Shown: positions 1-8,933, counted from the first letter of the stretch. The stretch: DNA of 47,320 nt from an uncultured Pedobacter sp. (GCA_938008555.1 CALLKE010000215.1:1-47320), one strand, 5' to 3'. A program made the numbers and translations. Notes: generated from the letters alone by a model not told the origin.

Positions 1-2
1 GC

Positions 3-359
3 TTTAGAGGATTACCAGGAAGAACAGGTTATAGTGCATCTAAATTTGCAGTAAATGGCTTTTTAGAAAGCTTGCGTACAGAGCTGTTAGATAGTGGCAC
101 AAACGTAATGTGGGTTTGCCCTGGTTTTACAGCTTCTAACATTCGCAGAGCTTCTTTAAACAGAAAAGGACAGTCTCATGGAGAAACCTCAATGGATGAA
201 GGAAAAATGATGAGTGCCGAAGAATGTGCTGAACACATTATTAAAGCAATTGAAAAAAGAAAACGTACGTTAATTTTAACTTTTACTGGCATAAGAGCAG
301 TTTGGTTAAATAAATTATTTCCAAAACTTAATGTAAATTTGAAATTTCTGATAATTTGA
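3..359 (+). CDS. SDR family oxidoreductase, C-terminal part (5' end outside window)
   Basis: The reading frame is open from base 3 with no start codon, so the N-terminus with the NAD(P)-binding glycine motif lies to the left. The visible part begins with the catalytic YSASK segment (Tyr-x-x-x-Lys) of classical short-chain dehydrogenases, followed by the helix FAVNGFLESLRTEL and the strand VMWVCPGFTASNIR, in the usual post-catalytic order. The family reduces or oxidises carbonyl/alcohol groups with NAD(P)H; the substrate cannot be told. The tail after LNKLFPKL turns into low-complexity AT-rich codons and stops early, so the last residues may be frayed. Base composition is more AT-rich than the genes further right. 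Confidence 0.8.
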   Translation, partial: FRGLPGRTGYSASKFAVNGFLESLRTELLDSGTNVMWVCPGFTASNIRRASLNRKGQSHGETSMDEGKMMSAEECAEHIIKAIEKRKRTLILTFTGIRAVWLNKLFPKLNVNLKFLII

Positions 360-943
360 AAAAATTTTGAAATTTATAAATTTTAAAGTAATTTTTTTAT
401 TTGTTAGTAAAATTTTTAAAATTTTGTAAAACTTATTTTATTGTTTTTAAAAATTTTACTTTAACAAATTTTAGTATTGTGATATTATTTTTATACACAC
501 TATTCACTTTCCAGTATTTGTATAAACAAATATTATTAAATGGATTTTTAATTATTTATAAAAACGTTAATAATGACGAAAATTAAATTTAGATATTGTA
601 TTAATTGAGTAAATTTAATTATTTTTTAATAACAAAACAAATTAAGGTCAATTTATTTTACAATAACAAACATTATAACAAGAATCTATGTAGAATGAAT
701 TATTTAAAACTCTAGAAATCACCAGGCCCCAGGCTTTCTATCTATTTACTTCTCGAAAAGTCGTTTCGTTCGTATCTGATTTTGGTGTTGCAGTGACATA
801 CATTAAAAATAAACGAGCTAATTACCCAACCCATCACATATTGTTTTATTTTTCATTTAAATAAATGAATTTTTATAAATTGAAGGCCATAAAATTTTAC
901 ACTTAAAAAACTGCAATTCATATAAAATTAAAAATTCCTATAG
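360..943. other. AT-rich intergenic region without a convincing gene
   Basis: 584 bases between the SDR gene and the TlpA gene. Bases 360-700 are almost pure A/T with poly-A/T runs. Bases 715-800 are an island of more normal composition (CCAGGCCCCAGG near 722, then CGAAAAGTCGTTTCG) carrying a short open plus-strand frame without a start codon, which I do not recognise. No RNA gene, terminator or clear promoter was seen. It could be a decayed gene or an old insertion site. Confidence 0.5.
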
Positions 944-1429
944 ATGAGAAAATCAGCAAAACAATATGGCCTTATAGCTTTATTAACAATCTCTGCTCTT
1001 TTGTGCAGAGGACAACAACTATTTCCAGATGTGACCATCAAAACCATCGACAAACAAGACATTCAAACCAAAAATATCTTCCATAAAAATGAGATCACCA
1101 TCGTATCCCTTTGGGCAACTTGGTGCACCCCATGCCAAAATGAATTAGATGAGCTCAATGATAAAAACTGGAAGGACAAAGGTATTAGAATCATAGGTAT
1201 CTCAGTAGACGACGCTCGTAGTGTAGATCGAGTGAAGCCTTTGGTAAATGGCAAATCTTGGGACTTTGATGTCTTTCTAGATCCTAATAATGATCTAAAA
1301 AGAGCCTTAAACATTGGACCAATCCCATATTTAGCAATTGTAAAAGACAACAAAATCGTTTACCAAAAAACTAGCTATGTCCCAGGAAGTGAAGATGACC
1401 TGCTGAAAATAATACAAAATCTGAAATAA
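944..1429 (+). CDS. TlpA-like thioredoxin-fold thiol-disulfide oxidoreductase
   Basis: 161 aa with an N-terminal signal-like hydrophobic segment (about residues 10-22) followed by a thioredoxin fold. The redox motif WCTPC sits in SLWATWCTPCQNELDEL near residue 58-65, and the cis-proline is in GPIPYLAIV near residue 126. TlpA/ResA-type proteins work in the periplasm, reducing or shuffling disulfides in exported proteins. Cys in SALLC is not in a good lipobox, so it is probably exported or anchored by its N-terminus. The next gene, 91 bases downstream on the same strand, is a DUF6029-type barrel with exactly two cysteines, which makes it a candidate partner. This is a general TlpA member, not a proven ResA. 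Confidence 0.85.
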   Translation: MRKSAKQYGLIALLTISALLCRGQQLFPDVTIKTIDKQDIQTKNIFHKNEITIVSLWATWCTPCQNELDELNDKNWKDKGIRIIGISVDDARSVDRVKPLVNGKSWDFDVFLDPNNDLKRALNIGPIPYLAIVKDNKIVYQKTSYVPGSEDDLLKIIQNLK

Positions 1430-1520
1430 GAACTAGTCGAAGCATCATTGAGCTATCGCTCTCACAACTACTAATCAATAATTGGCTCGTGACAACTTCA
1501 TGACCACTAAAAATCAATAT

Positions 1521-3215
1521 ATGAACAAACTAAAAACAATATTGATCATTGTACTCATCACAAAAACTGCTTTAGCCCAGAACCAAAATAATAATGGTAC
1601 TATCTCTGGAGGTTATGAGTCTTATTCAGAATGGTATCAAAATGACCCAAAAACAGGAATTAGTTTTAGTCCAAGTGATCCTCGTTTTCGATCCAATAAT
1701 TATTTTAAGATAGATTACTTACTTAACCACTTCAAAGTAGGAGCACAATATGAAGCTTATTTGCCAGCACCTCTTCTAGGATACTCTACAAAATTGCAAG
1801 AAATAAGCCCAAGTGGAATTCCAGTTGGTGACAATGGAATCGCAACATATTACGGTAATTTCACAATAGATCAGCTAGATATTACAGCCGGGTATTTTTA
1901 CGAACAATTTGGTAGTGGCTTAGTTTTTAGAACATGGGAAGATCGACAACTAGGAATAAACAATGCCATAAAAGGCTTGCGAATCAAGGTGAAACCTACA
2001 GAAGACTTAGCCATAACAGCCCTATCCGGATACCAACGAGTTGGATTCGAAACGAGCAACGGAGAGATGAATGGCATAAATTCTGAGTTAAATCTGGGTG
2101 ATCTATTGAACTCTTCAGATCTTGGAATTAGACTCGGAGGCAGTTATGTTAGTCGTTATTTATCTGGTGCTACCACATCTACTATCAATGCTTATAGTGG
2201 TAGAGTAAATGTAGACTATGCTCGTTTAAATCTTGGCGCAGAGTATATCATGAAAGACCCCGATTTTAGTTACCAAGATTTAAATGGGAATAGCCATCAC
2301 AATCCTGGATCTGCCATATTAGCTAATCTTACCTACTCTAAAAAAGGGCTTGCTCTCACAGCCCAATACAGACGACTGCAAAATATGGGATTCTATTCTG
2401 ACACTGATCCTCTGGTAGTCAAGAATACCTATAATGACCAAGTACTTAATTATCTACCATCTTTAACTAAACAACATGATTATAATGTAACAAATCTGTA
2501 CAGATATGCAACACAAGCGAGAGTCATTGATCAACAATCACCCGTATTTGGTGAAAATGGTGGTCAAATAGACGTGTTCTTTAATTTGCCCAGATGGAGC
2601 TTTTTTGGAGGAAAGTTTGGAACAAAAATAGCCTTAAATTATGCTGTATGGTATAACTTGGCTGGCACAATAGACCCTACTACTCGAGATTACAAAATAA
2701 GTGGAGAATTTGGAGATAAATACTTTCAGGATGCAAGTATAGAGATTAAGAAAAAATGGAATGATAAATGGTCCTCTGTTTTTTCGTACATCAATACTTT
2801 TTACAATGCCGATGCACTAGGATCTCCCACTGGACAAGGAGCAGGTGTTGGGACGATCAGTGCCAACATATTTGTATTTGAGTCTACACATAAGTGGTTT
2901 GGTACAAAGTCAAGCAGAATTATTTTGGAGCATTTAGCTACTCCTGATGACTTAAAAAACTGGGAGGCTATCACATTAGAGCATAATTTCAACTCACACT
3001 ACTCTATGTATGCTATCGATTTATATAATTATGGAAATCCAGATATTAGTCAGCGAATCCATTATTACAATATTGGAGCAAGCTATTCACGAGGTGCAAC
3101 ACGTTTTGCGGTATCATATGGAAGACAAAGAGGTGGATTATTCTGTTCAGGAGGGGTTTGTCGGTATATCCAGCCTAATACAGGATTGAATTTCTCATTA
3201 GTAACCTCTTTTTAA
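1521..3215 (+). CDS. DUF6029-type outer-membrane beta-barrel protein
   Basis: 564 aa from the ATG at 1521, which begins a good signal peptide (MNKLKTILIIVLITKTALAQ); an ATG at 1482 would add 13 residues before it and is less likely. The mature part is rich in alternating aromatic/polar strands and ends in LNFSLVTSF, a C-terminal aromatic typical of outer-membrane barrels. I assign it to DUF6029, a Bacteroidota family of unknown function, from the overall pattern and its TlpA neighbour. The only cysteines are in GGLFCSGGVCRY near the C-terminus (CX4C), apparently in the last loop. The gene ends 13 bases from the convergent mutS2 stop with no clear terminator between them. Confidence 0.75.
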   Translation: MNKLKTILIIVLITKTALAQNQNNNGTISGGYESYSEWYQNDPKTGISFSPSDPRFRSNNYFKIDYLLNHFKVGAQYEAYLPAPLLGYSTKLQEISPSGIPVGDNGIATYYGNFTIDQLDITAGYFYEQFGSGLVFRTWEDRQLGINNAIKGLRIKVKPTEDLAITALSGYQRVGFETSNGEMNGINSELNLGDLLNSSDLGIRLGGSYVSRYLSGATTSTINAYSGRVNVDYARLNLGAEYIMKDPDFSYQDLNGNSHHNPGSAILANLTYSKKGLALTAQYRRLQNMGFYSDTDPLVVKNTYNDQVLNYLPSLTKQHDYNVTNLYRYATQARVIDQQSPVFGENGGQIDVFFNLPRWSFFGGKFGTKIALNYAVWYNLAGTIDPTTRDYKISGEFGDKYFQDASIEIKKKWNDKWSSVFSYINTFYNADALGSPTGQGAGVGTISANIFVFESTHKWFGTKSSRIILEHLATPDDLKNWEAITLEHNFNSHYSMYAIDLYNYGNPDISQRIHYYNIGASYSRGATRFAVSYGRQRGGLFCSGGVCRYIQPNTGLNFSLVTSF

Positions 3216-3228
3216 AAAATGTGTTTAT

Positions 3229-5691
3229 TTAATCAAGATACACATACGTAATTCCATCTCCTCCCCGATCTGCATGCTCATCCTCAAAACGAGCTACTTG
3301 TGTGTATTTTTTTAAATTTTCACGAATTAGCTTTCGTAAAATCCCATCGCCCTTTCCGTGAATAATTTTGAAGCTTGGCAAGCCCATCATAATCGCTCGA
3401 TCCAAATACTTCTCAACTTCATACAATGCTTCTTCTCCTCGCCTACCACGTAAATCCAATTCGGGACTAAACTGCATGTTATTATCTATCAAGCTTAATC
3501 GAGATGAGCGACGAATTTCTTTTGGAACATCCTTATTCGCTAGTTTTTGAACACGCTTCTGTTTCACTACTGAACGCAAATTACCCATCGCTAGAATAAC
3601 ATTCCCTTTTGCTAACTCCATAACCTGACCAATGGTTTCGGAATCAACCAATTTTACCCAGTCACCAACTTTAAGCTCAACAGTCTCAGGTATAAGTTCT
3701 TTTTTCTTATCTCTAACTTCATTCTTGAAGAGTTCTTGCTGCAATGTTTGACGCAATGCTTGTGTGACAACCTTATCTGCTTTACTTGCCTTAATTTCAG
3801 AAACAGTTTTTTCGATCAACTTGTTTGCATTCTTAATAATACCCTGAGCTTCTAGCTTTGCATTTTTTAAGATCAGCTTTTTATTCTCATCGAAATACGA
3901 TTTTAGTTTCTCATTCTCATCCATCAATGTTTTCACATATTGCTCCCTACGCTCAACAGCTACACGCATATCTATCAGCTGTTTTTTATCCCGCTCCAGA
4001 TCCACCAACAACGTATCCACATTTTGTTGATGTTCTCCTATTTTATTCTTGGCTAATTCCAATATCTCCTGTGGTAAACCTATTTTTTGAGCAATTTCAA
4101 ACGCGTATGAACTTCCTGGCTTACCCACCTCTAAACTGTACAGTGGCCGCATCTCCAAATTATCAAACAACATCGATGCATTCATGAGGCCAGGCGTTAC
4201 ATTTGCGAATACCTTTAGATTAGAATAATGAGTGGTTATCACACCGTATACTTTTTTCTGATTCAAGCACTCTAATACAGCTTCTGCAATAGGACCACCA
4301 AATTGAGGATCTGTTCCCGTCCCGAACTCATCAATAAGAACTAACGTTTTGGATTGTGCATGCTCCGCAAAATATTTCATTTTCGAAAGATGAGCACTAT
4401 AAGTACTCAAATCACTCTCTATAGATTGATCATCCCCTATATCAGCAAATATGTGTGTAAATATGCCAACCTTGGAATGCTCATCTGCAGGGATCAATAA
4501 TCCAGACTGAACCATTAATTGTAGCAAACCAACAGTCTTCATACAAACTGATTTCCCACCTGCATTCGGTCCAGAAACCACGATAATGCGTTGCTCATGA
4601 TCGATGAGAATATTCAGTGGGACTACTGTTTGGTTTACATCTGTCTTATTTACTCTTTGATCAGCCATCAAGCTACTATGATCTGCTTTATTCCTCCAAG
4701 CTTGTCGCTGGCGATCCGTAGCGGTATCTCTTCTAAAATTGATTAATAGCAAGGGATGGCGCGCATGAATTAAGTTTAGCGCTGGCTCTCGAATGAGTTC
4801 TGGCATATTAGCCTCAATATCGATCGCGAATAAGGCCTTAGCACGTACAAAATCAAGTTTGGTTAAAAAACCATGATAAGACAGCAAAAGCGGAAAATAG
4901 GATCTCAGATCATCCGTGAGCGTGGTGAGTATTTTAATAATCTCTCTTCGCTTATCAAACTCCAAATCACGAATACTATTATTGAGATAAAAAACATCTT
5001 CGGGTTCCAAATAAACCGTCTGCCCTGTGGCAGATTCATCATGTACAAAGCCTTTAATCTTTCTTTTATTTTCTGCCAACAATGGGATACATAGTCTCCC
5101 ATCACGAATCGTTAAATTACCTTCAGCAGCCCAGTTGTTATTTTGAGCATTTTTGAATATCTGATCAATCTTTCGATGAACTTCTCGCTCTGCTTGGGCA
5201 ATGCTTCCAATAATATGCTGCAATGTAGAAGACGCATTGGGTCTCATTTTTCCATTGGCATCAATCACTCGTTCTATTTGTTGGATGATTGGCTTTTCTA
5301 TGGGCAAATGCTCAAATAAAGCTTCCAAATTGGGATACTGCCCTTCACGCTGTGTAAAGTAGTGGATTACTAAAAAAGTAGTTATGAGCGATGAATGGAT
5401 TTGAAAAATTTCATCTTCAATCAAATACATGCCCTCTACCCGAACTTTTTCAACCAGTCTTTTGATATCAAAGAAGTCATGTATGGGCAGCGCAGCATCG
5501 TTGATGAGAATATTTTTAAACTCCGCTGTTTGATGTAAGAATTTATTAATCTGATCAAAATTGGTCATCAGCTGCATCTTGTCGACCATCTGCTGCCCCA
5601 TCGAACTTATACAATGGTTCTTTATCAGCTGCTTTATTTCAATAAATCCAAGTTTCTCGGAAGCATTACTGGGGTATATCATCCTCTGCAT
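3229..5691 (-). CDS. mutS2: MutS2 family endonuclease / ribosome-rescue ATPase
   Basis: 820 aa, the usual MutS2 length. Order: N-terminal MutS-like core and clamp (about 1-340), an ABC ATPase with Walker A GPNAGGKS near residue 375 and Walker B VLIDEFGTGTDP near 455, a coiled-coil segment (about 520-640), a KOW-like stretch (VGDWVKLV, near 675) and a C-terminal Smr domain with LDLRGRRGEEAL and HGKGDGILR. Family members suppress recombination by cutting branched DNA and, in Bacillus, split collided ribosomes. The mismatch-recognition domain of MutS1 is absent, so it is not the mismatch sensor. It lies 48 bases downstream of the DUF4296 gene and is probably co-transcribed with it. Confidence 0.95.
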   Translation of the reverse strand: MQRMIYPSNASEKLGFIEIKQLIKNHCISSMGQQMVDKMQLMTNFDQINKFLHQTAEFKNILINDAALPIHDFFDIKRLVEKVRVEGMYLIEDEIFQIHSSLITTFLVIHYFTQREGQYPNLEALFEHLPIEKPIIQQIERVIDANGKMRPNASSTLQHIIGSIAQAEREVHRKIDQIFKNAQNNNWAAEGNLTIRDGRLCIPLLAENKRKIKGFVHDESATGQTVYLEPEDVFYLNNSIRDLEFDKRREIIKILTTLTDDLRSYFPLLLSYHGFLTKLDFVRAKALFAIDIEANMPELIREPALNLIHARHPLLLINFRRDTATDRQRQAWRNKADHSSLMADQRVNKTDVNQTVVPLNILIDHEQRIIVVSGPNAGGKSVCMKTVGLLQLMVQSGLLIPADEHSKVGIFTHIFADIGDDQSIESDLSTYSAHLSKMKYFAEHAQSKTLVLIDEFGTGTDPQFGGPIAEAVLECLNQKKVYGVITTHYSNLKVFANVTPGLMNASMLFDNLEMRPLYSLEVGKPGSSYAFEIAQKIGLPQEILELAKNKIGEHQQNVDTLLVDLERDKKQLIDMRVAVERREQYVKTLMDENEKLKSYFDENKKLILKNAKLEAQGIIKNANKLIEKTVSEIKASKADKVVTQALRQTLQQELFKNEVRDKKKELIPETVELKVGDWVKLVDSETIGQVMELAKGNVILAMGNLRSVVKQKRVQKLANKDVPKEIRRSSRLSLIDNNMQFSPELDLRGRRGEEALYEVEKYLDRAIMMGLPSFKIIHGKGDGILRKLIRENLKKYTQVARFEDEHADRGGDGITYVYLD

Positions 5692-5739
5692 GTATTTTAT
5701 TTTCCGTGACCATCAAGCTGTTATAGAAAACGTATTCAG

Positions 5740-6267
5740 CTATGGTTTTTGAATGGTTGCCTGTGATGATTTTATTTTTTGATTGAAGATGGCCATCTCT
5801 AGCTTTCGCTTCTTCTCTAAATCCACATTTACTTGGCCATATATGCTATCCAAAAGTTTAGGGTTCTGGCAATAATAACGTAAACTCTCATCAAACTGAG
5901 CTTTGTTTGTATGATGCTTTTCGTACACAACACGATAAAGAATATCAGCCTGCTGCTTTAAGCTCTGTTTTTTTGAACTATCCACCTGTTGTTCCAAACG
6001 ATCACTTAGCCGCCTTAGACTATCATTTTGGTATTTAAAGTGTGCTCCCTCTGGTTTTAAAAACTTCCTGTATTGCTTTACGTTTTCGCTTTGTTGAACA
6101 AGGTGTATACTATCCTGTGCAAATGAAAAAAGACATCCTTCTACTAAATGAATATCAACCAATACAGAAACCATACTGTCACGTTGAAGAATACCATCTG
6201 GCACACTATTCTGGCTGCAGGATACTGCAAAAATCAATATCAAAAAAAATAGTACTAAACGCGTCAT
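5740..6267 (-). CDS. DUF4296 domain lipoprotein
   Basis: 175 aa. The N-terminus MTRLVLFFLILIFAVSC ends in a lipobox (A-V-S-C, Cys17), so the mature protein should be a lipoprotein. The stretch MVSVLVDIHLVEG matches the start of DUF4296, a Bacteroidota family of unknown function; the rest is charged and helical with a long Q/K-rich section. The start lies 45 bases from the divergent yggS gene, and a candidate promoter for this gene overlaps that gap. mutS2 follows on the same strand. Confidence 0.8.
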   Translation of the reverse strand: MTRLVLFFLILIFAVSCSQNSVPDGILQRDSMVSVLVDIHLVEGCLFSFAQDSIHLVQQSENVKQYRKFLKPEGAHFKYQNDSLRRLSDRLEQQVDSSKKQSLKQQADILYRVVYEKHHTNKAQFDESLRYYCQNPKLLDSIYGQVNVDLEKKRKLEMAIFNQKIKSSQATIQKP

Positions 6268-6296
6268 TCCTTAACTTAGTCGTAAATTTAGAAAAC

Positions 6297-6325
6297 CAAA
6301 AATACATATTTAATGAGCATCGCAA
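6297..6325 (-). promoter_or_regulatory. Candidate promoter of the DUF4296-mutS2 unit
   Basis: Read on the minus strand, TATTTTTG at 6304-6297 fits the Bacteroidota -7 box TAnnTTTG, and TTG at 6325-6323 lies 18 bases upstream as a weak -33 box. The implied start is near 6290, about 23 bases before the ATG at 6267. The -33 box lies inside the start of yggS, so the two divergent genes would share regulatory DNA. Confidence 0.35.
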
Positions 6326-7020
6326 CTAATATCTCAGCCATCAAAGCCGAGATAGGACAATCGCACGTAAAACTTGTGGCTGTATCAAAAAACAAATCCA
6401 TTGAAGATTTGATGGAAGCCTACCGTGCTGGCCAGCGCGTTTTTGGCGAAAATATAGTACAAGAACTAATCGAGAAGCAAGAACAACTCCCCAAAGATAT
6501 CGAGTGGCATTTAGTTGGTCACCTACAAAGTAACAAGGTCAAATACATTGCCCCCTTTATCAGTCTTATTCACTCAGTCGATAGCCTTGACCTACTTCAA
6601 GAGATTAACAAACAAGCTTCTAAAAACAACCGAGTAATTGACTGTCTACTACAACTATCGATTGCCGATGAGGATAATAAATTTGGCCTCGAACTTGATG
6701 AGGCCATCACACTTCTCCGCTCGCCAGTGTATCCAGAATTAAAAAATATTCGATTAGTTGGTGTCATGGGAATTGCAAGCAACACGGATAATCCTAAACA
6801 GATCAAAGAGGAATTTTACGAGTTAAACACCTTTTTTAAAGGATTAAAACAAAGCTTTTTTAGAAATACCGATTCGTTCAAAGAAATTTCGATGGGTATG
6901 TCCAACGATTATAAAATTGCGATCGAACAAGGTAGCACCATGGTTCGCATTGGGAGTACTATTTTTGGACAAAGGATCATCAAACATTTCAAGATTGAAA
7001 ATAAATCCTCACTAAACTAA
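6313..7020 (+). CDS. YggS/PLPBP family pyridoxal-phosphate homeostasis protein
   Basis: 235 aa with the compact single-domain layout of the YggS/PROSC family. The PLP lysine is in LVAVSKNKSIEDL (Lys26). FGENIVQEL, WHLVGHLQSNK, SMGMSNDYKIAIEQG and VRIGSTIFG are the family's conserved blocks in order. These proteins bind PLP in the cytosol and buffer vitamin B6 levels without a known reaction. The GNAT gene follows after 13 bases, suggesting an operon. Confidence 0.93.
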   Translation: MSIATNISAIKAEIGQSHVKLVAVSKNKSIEDLMEAYRAGQRVFGENIVQELIEKQEQLPKDIEWHLVGHLQSNKVKYIAPFISLIHSVDSLDLLQEINKQASKNNRVIDCLLQLSIADEDNKFGLELDEAITLLRSPVYPELKNIRLVGVMGIASNTDNPKQIKEEFYELNTFFKGLKQSFFRNTDSFKEISMGMSNDYKIAIEQGSTMVRIGSTIFGQRIIKHFKIENKSSLN

Positions 7021-7033
7021 TATCAACGTAGAT

Positions 7034-7483
7034 ATGATCATTAGACTAGCCGAAAAGAAAGATTGCCCGCGCTTATTCGAGCTCATCAAGGAGCTTGCTA
7101 AGTACGAAAAATCAGCACATGAAGTAAGAATCACACTACAAGAGTTCGAAGAAGCAGGATTTGGCCCCAACCCCGCCTGGAGAGCTTTTGTAGCAGAAGC
7201 CGATGGTCTAGTTCATGGCTTAGCTTTGTTTTACCCACGTTATTCTACATGGACTGGTCGCCATGTGTATTTAGAAGATCTGCTAGTCACTAATAAAATG
7301 AGAGGCAAAGGAATAGGAAAGCTATTATTTGATCGATTAATTGTAGAAGCCACCGAAAAAGATTACAAGGGAATAACCTGGCAAGTAATCACTTGGAATG
7401 AACCCGCATTAAATTTTTATAAAAAATACGGTGCAAAATTTGAAGACAAATGGATAGATGGATCTTTATCTATCAACAAGTAA
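7034..7483 (+). CDS. GNAT family N-acetyltransferase (diamine acetyltransferase-like)
   Basis: 149 aa, one GNAT domain. The acetyl-CoA motif is NKMRGKGIGKLLFDRL (about residues 93-108), preceded by the strand VYLEDLLV and followed by WNEPALNFYKKYGAKF. The opening IIRLAEKKDCPRLFELIKELAKYE and the block FYPRYSTWTGRHVYLEDL resemble the spermidine/thialysine acetyltransferase (SSAT-like) group, but the substrate is not certain. It is 13 bases downstream of yggS. Behind it lies the structured spacer before lysC. Confidence 0.85.
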   Translation: MIIRLAEKKDCPRLFELIKELAKYEKSAHEVRITLQEFEEAGFGPNPAWRAFVAEADGLVHGLALFYPRYSTWTGRHVYLEDLLVTNKMRGKGIGKLLFDRLIVEATEKDYKGITWQVITWNEPALNFYKKYGAKFEDKWIDGSLSINK

Positions 7484-7524
7484 AATCAAATTTTCCGTCT
7501 CATCAATAATCACATACTACCCTC

Positions 7525-7587
7525 TTGACGATTCGTATTTTTTCTACGAATTAGGAAATAAATGCCGAGTCTTTTGGCTCTCGTCAA
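7525..7587 (+). other. Three-way-junction-forming sequence between GNAT and lysC
   Basis: Three perfectly nested helices can be drawn. P1 pairs TTGACGA (7525-7531) with TCGTCAA (7581-7587). P2 pairs TTCGTA (7532-7537) with TACGAA (7545-7550) over a 7-base loop. P3 pairs GAGTC (7567-7571) with GGCTC (7576-7580) over a TTTT loop, with one G-T pair. P1/P2 and P3/P1 abut without spacers and a 16-base linker joins P2 to P3. No T-run follows, so it is not a plain terminator. It may be a 3'-UTR element of the GNAT message, a leader element of lysC or a small RNA. Confidence 0.4.
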
Positions 7588-7617
7588 TACATTCTAGGGC
7601 GAGACACAGATTAAGAA

Positions 7618-7625
7618 TATATTTG
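7618..7625 (+). promoter_or_regulatory. Candidate -7 box upstream of lysC
   Basis: TATATTTG fits the Bacteroidota -7 consensus TAnnTTTG exactly and lies 30 bases before the GTG start of lysC. No good TTTG was seen at the -33 position. If real, transcription would start near 7632, leaving the three-way-junction sequence upstream of the lysC transcript. Confidence 0.35.
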
Positions 7626-7655
7626 CGACTTTAATTACACTTTTTTATAAAACCG

Positions 7656-8924
7656 GTGATATACGTATTCAAATTTGGGGGAGCATCTGTTAAAGATGCC
7701 AGTGGCGTTCAGAACCTTTCAAAAATTGTAGCGCTCAACAAGGATAAACGACTACTAATTGTGGTCTCAGCAATGGGAAAAACCACCAATGCACTTGAAA
7801 AATTAGCCACAGCTCATTTCAATCGCAGCGAAGAGACATATCCACTTTTTGCAAATATCAAAGAATACCATCATCAACTACTAACAGATTTATTTGAAGA
7901 CAGCAATCATCCCATATTCGACCAAATCGCTAACACATTTGTCGAAATAGATTGGATACTTGAGGATGAACCACATCCTGATTATAATTTCAATTACGAC
8001 CAAATTGTACCCATTGGTGAACTCGTATCTACCCGTATCGTGAGTGCTTACCTCACTCATATCGGACTAAAAAACCAATGGATCGATGCACGTGATTATA
8101 TCCAAACAGATAATACCTACCGCGAAGGAATAGTCGATTGGGAGAAAACAAGCCATCATATCCAAACCAACTTAATCCCCCTTTTAAAAAATCAGATTGC
8201 CATTACGCAAGGATTTATAGGCGGAACATCCGAAAATTTCACGACAACACTCGGCCGTGAAGGCTCTGATTATACCGCATCTATCTTCGCATCTTGCCTC
8301 AAAGCCGAATCAGTCACCATCTGGAAAGATGTCCCCGGCGTATTAAATGCGGATCCAAAACTTTTTGGGAATACCCAAAAGTATGATGAGCTCTCCTACT
8401 CAGAAGCACTCGAAATGACTTACTATGGTGCCAGCGTCATTCACCCCAAAACCATCAAACCATTACAAAACGCGAGCATTCCATTATTGGTGAAGCCTTT
8501 TTTAAACCCACAAGAAACAGGAACAGTCATTAAAAACATTCCACATACCCATGACATCGAGCCCGCTATCATCGTCAAAAAGGATCAAGTACTGATTTCT
8601 TTATCAACAAAAGATTTCTCTTTTATAACAGAAGACCATCTGAGTGCCATTTTCGGCTTTTTTGCCGATGCACGTATCAAAATTAATATGATGCAAATAT
8701 CTGCACTTAGCTTTTCGGTATGTTTTGATTGGGATGATTTTCGTTTTAACAAGTTAAACTCACTTTTACAAGATCACTTCAAAATCAAATACAATACAGC
8801 TTTGGAGCTTATCACCGTTCGACACTTTAAAAACGACCTCATCAACCAGCTAAGCTCAGGAAAAAAAATATTGATGGAGCAACTTAGTCGTAATACTGCT
8901 CAAATGGTCCTTAAAGATGCATAA
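7656..8924 (+). CDS. lysC: Aspartate kinase (monofunctional)
   Basis: 422 aa; phosphorylates L-aspartate at the entry of the lysine/threonine/methionine/diaminopimelate pathway. The frame begins with GTG at 7656, directly before the conserved IYVFKFGGASVKD; no upstream in-frame ATG fits. Kinase-domain landmarks are KFGGAS (residues 6-11), VVSAMGKTTN, ITQGFIG and TLGREGSDYTAS, and the C-terminal ~110 residues look like ACT-type regulatory sequence. There is no fused homoserine dehydrogenase. It is alone between a structured spacer and a GC-rich repeat, so probably its own transcription unit. Confidence 0.93.
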   Translation: MIYVFKFGGASVKDASGVQNLSKIVALNKDKRLLIVVSAMGKTTNALEKLATAHFNRSEETYPLFANIKEYHHQLLTDLFEDSNHPIFDQIANTFVEIDWILEDEPHPDYNFNYDQIVPIGELVSTRIVSAYLTHIGLKNQWIDARDYIQTDNTYREGIVDWEKTSHHIQTNLIPLLKNQIAITQGFIGGTSENFTTTLGREGSDYTASIFASCLKAESVTIWKDVPGVLNADPKLFGNTQKYDELSYSEALEMTYYGASVIHPKTIKPLQNASIPLLVKPFLNPQETGTVIKNIPHTHDIEPAIIVKKDQVLISLSTKDFSFITEDHLSAIFGFFADARIKINMMQISALSFSVCFDWDDFRFNKLNSLLQDHFKIKYNTALELITVRHFKNDLINQLSSGKKILMEQLSRNTAQMVLKDA

Positions 8925-8933
8925 TCATCTATG

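Noticed and set aside
401..586. 61-residue hydrophobic plus-strand ORF
   Set aside because: Built from AT-rich low-complexity DNA (F, L, I, K, N only); no start context and no recognisable pattern.
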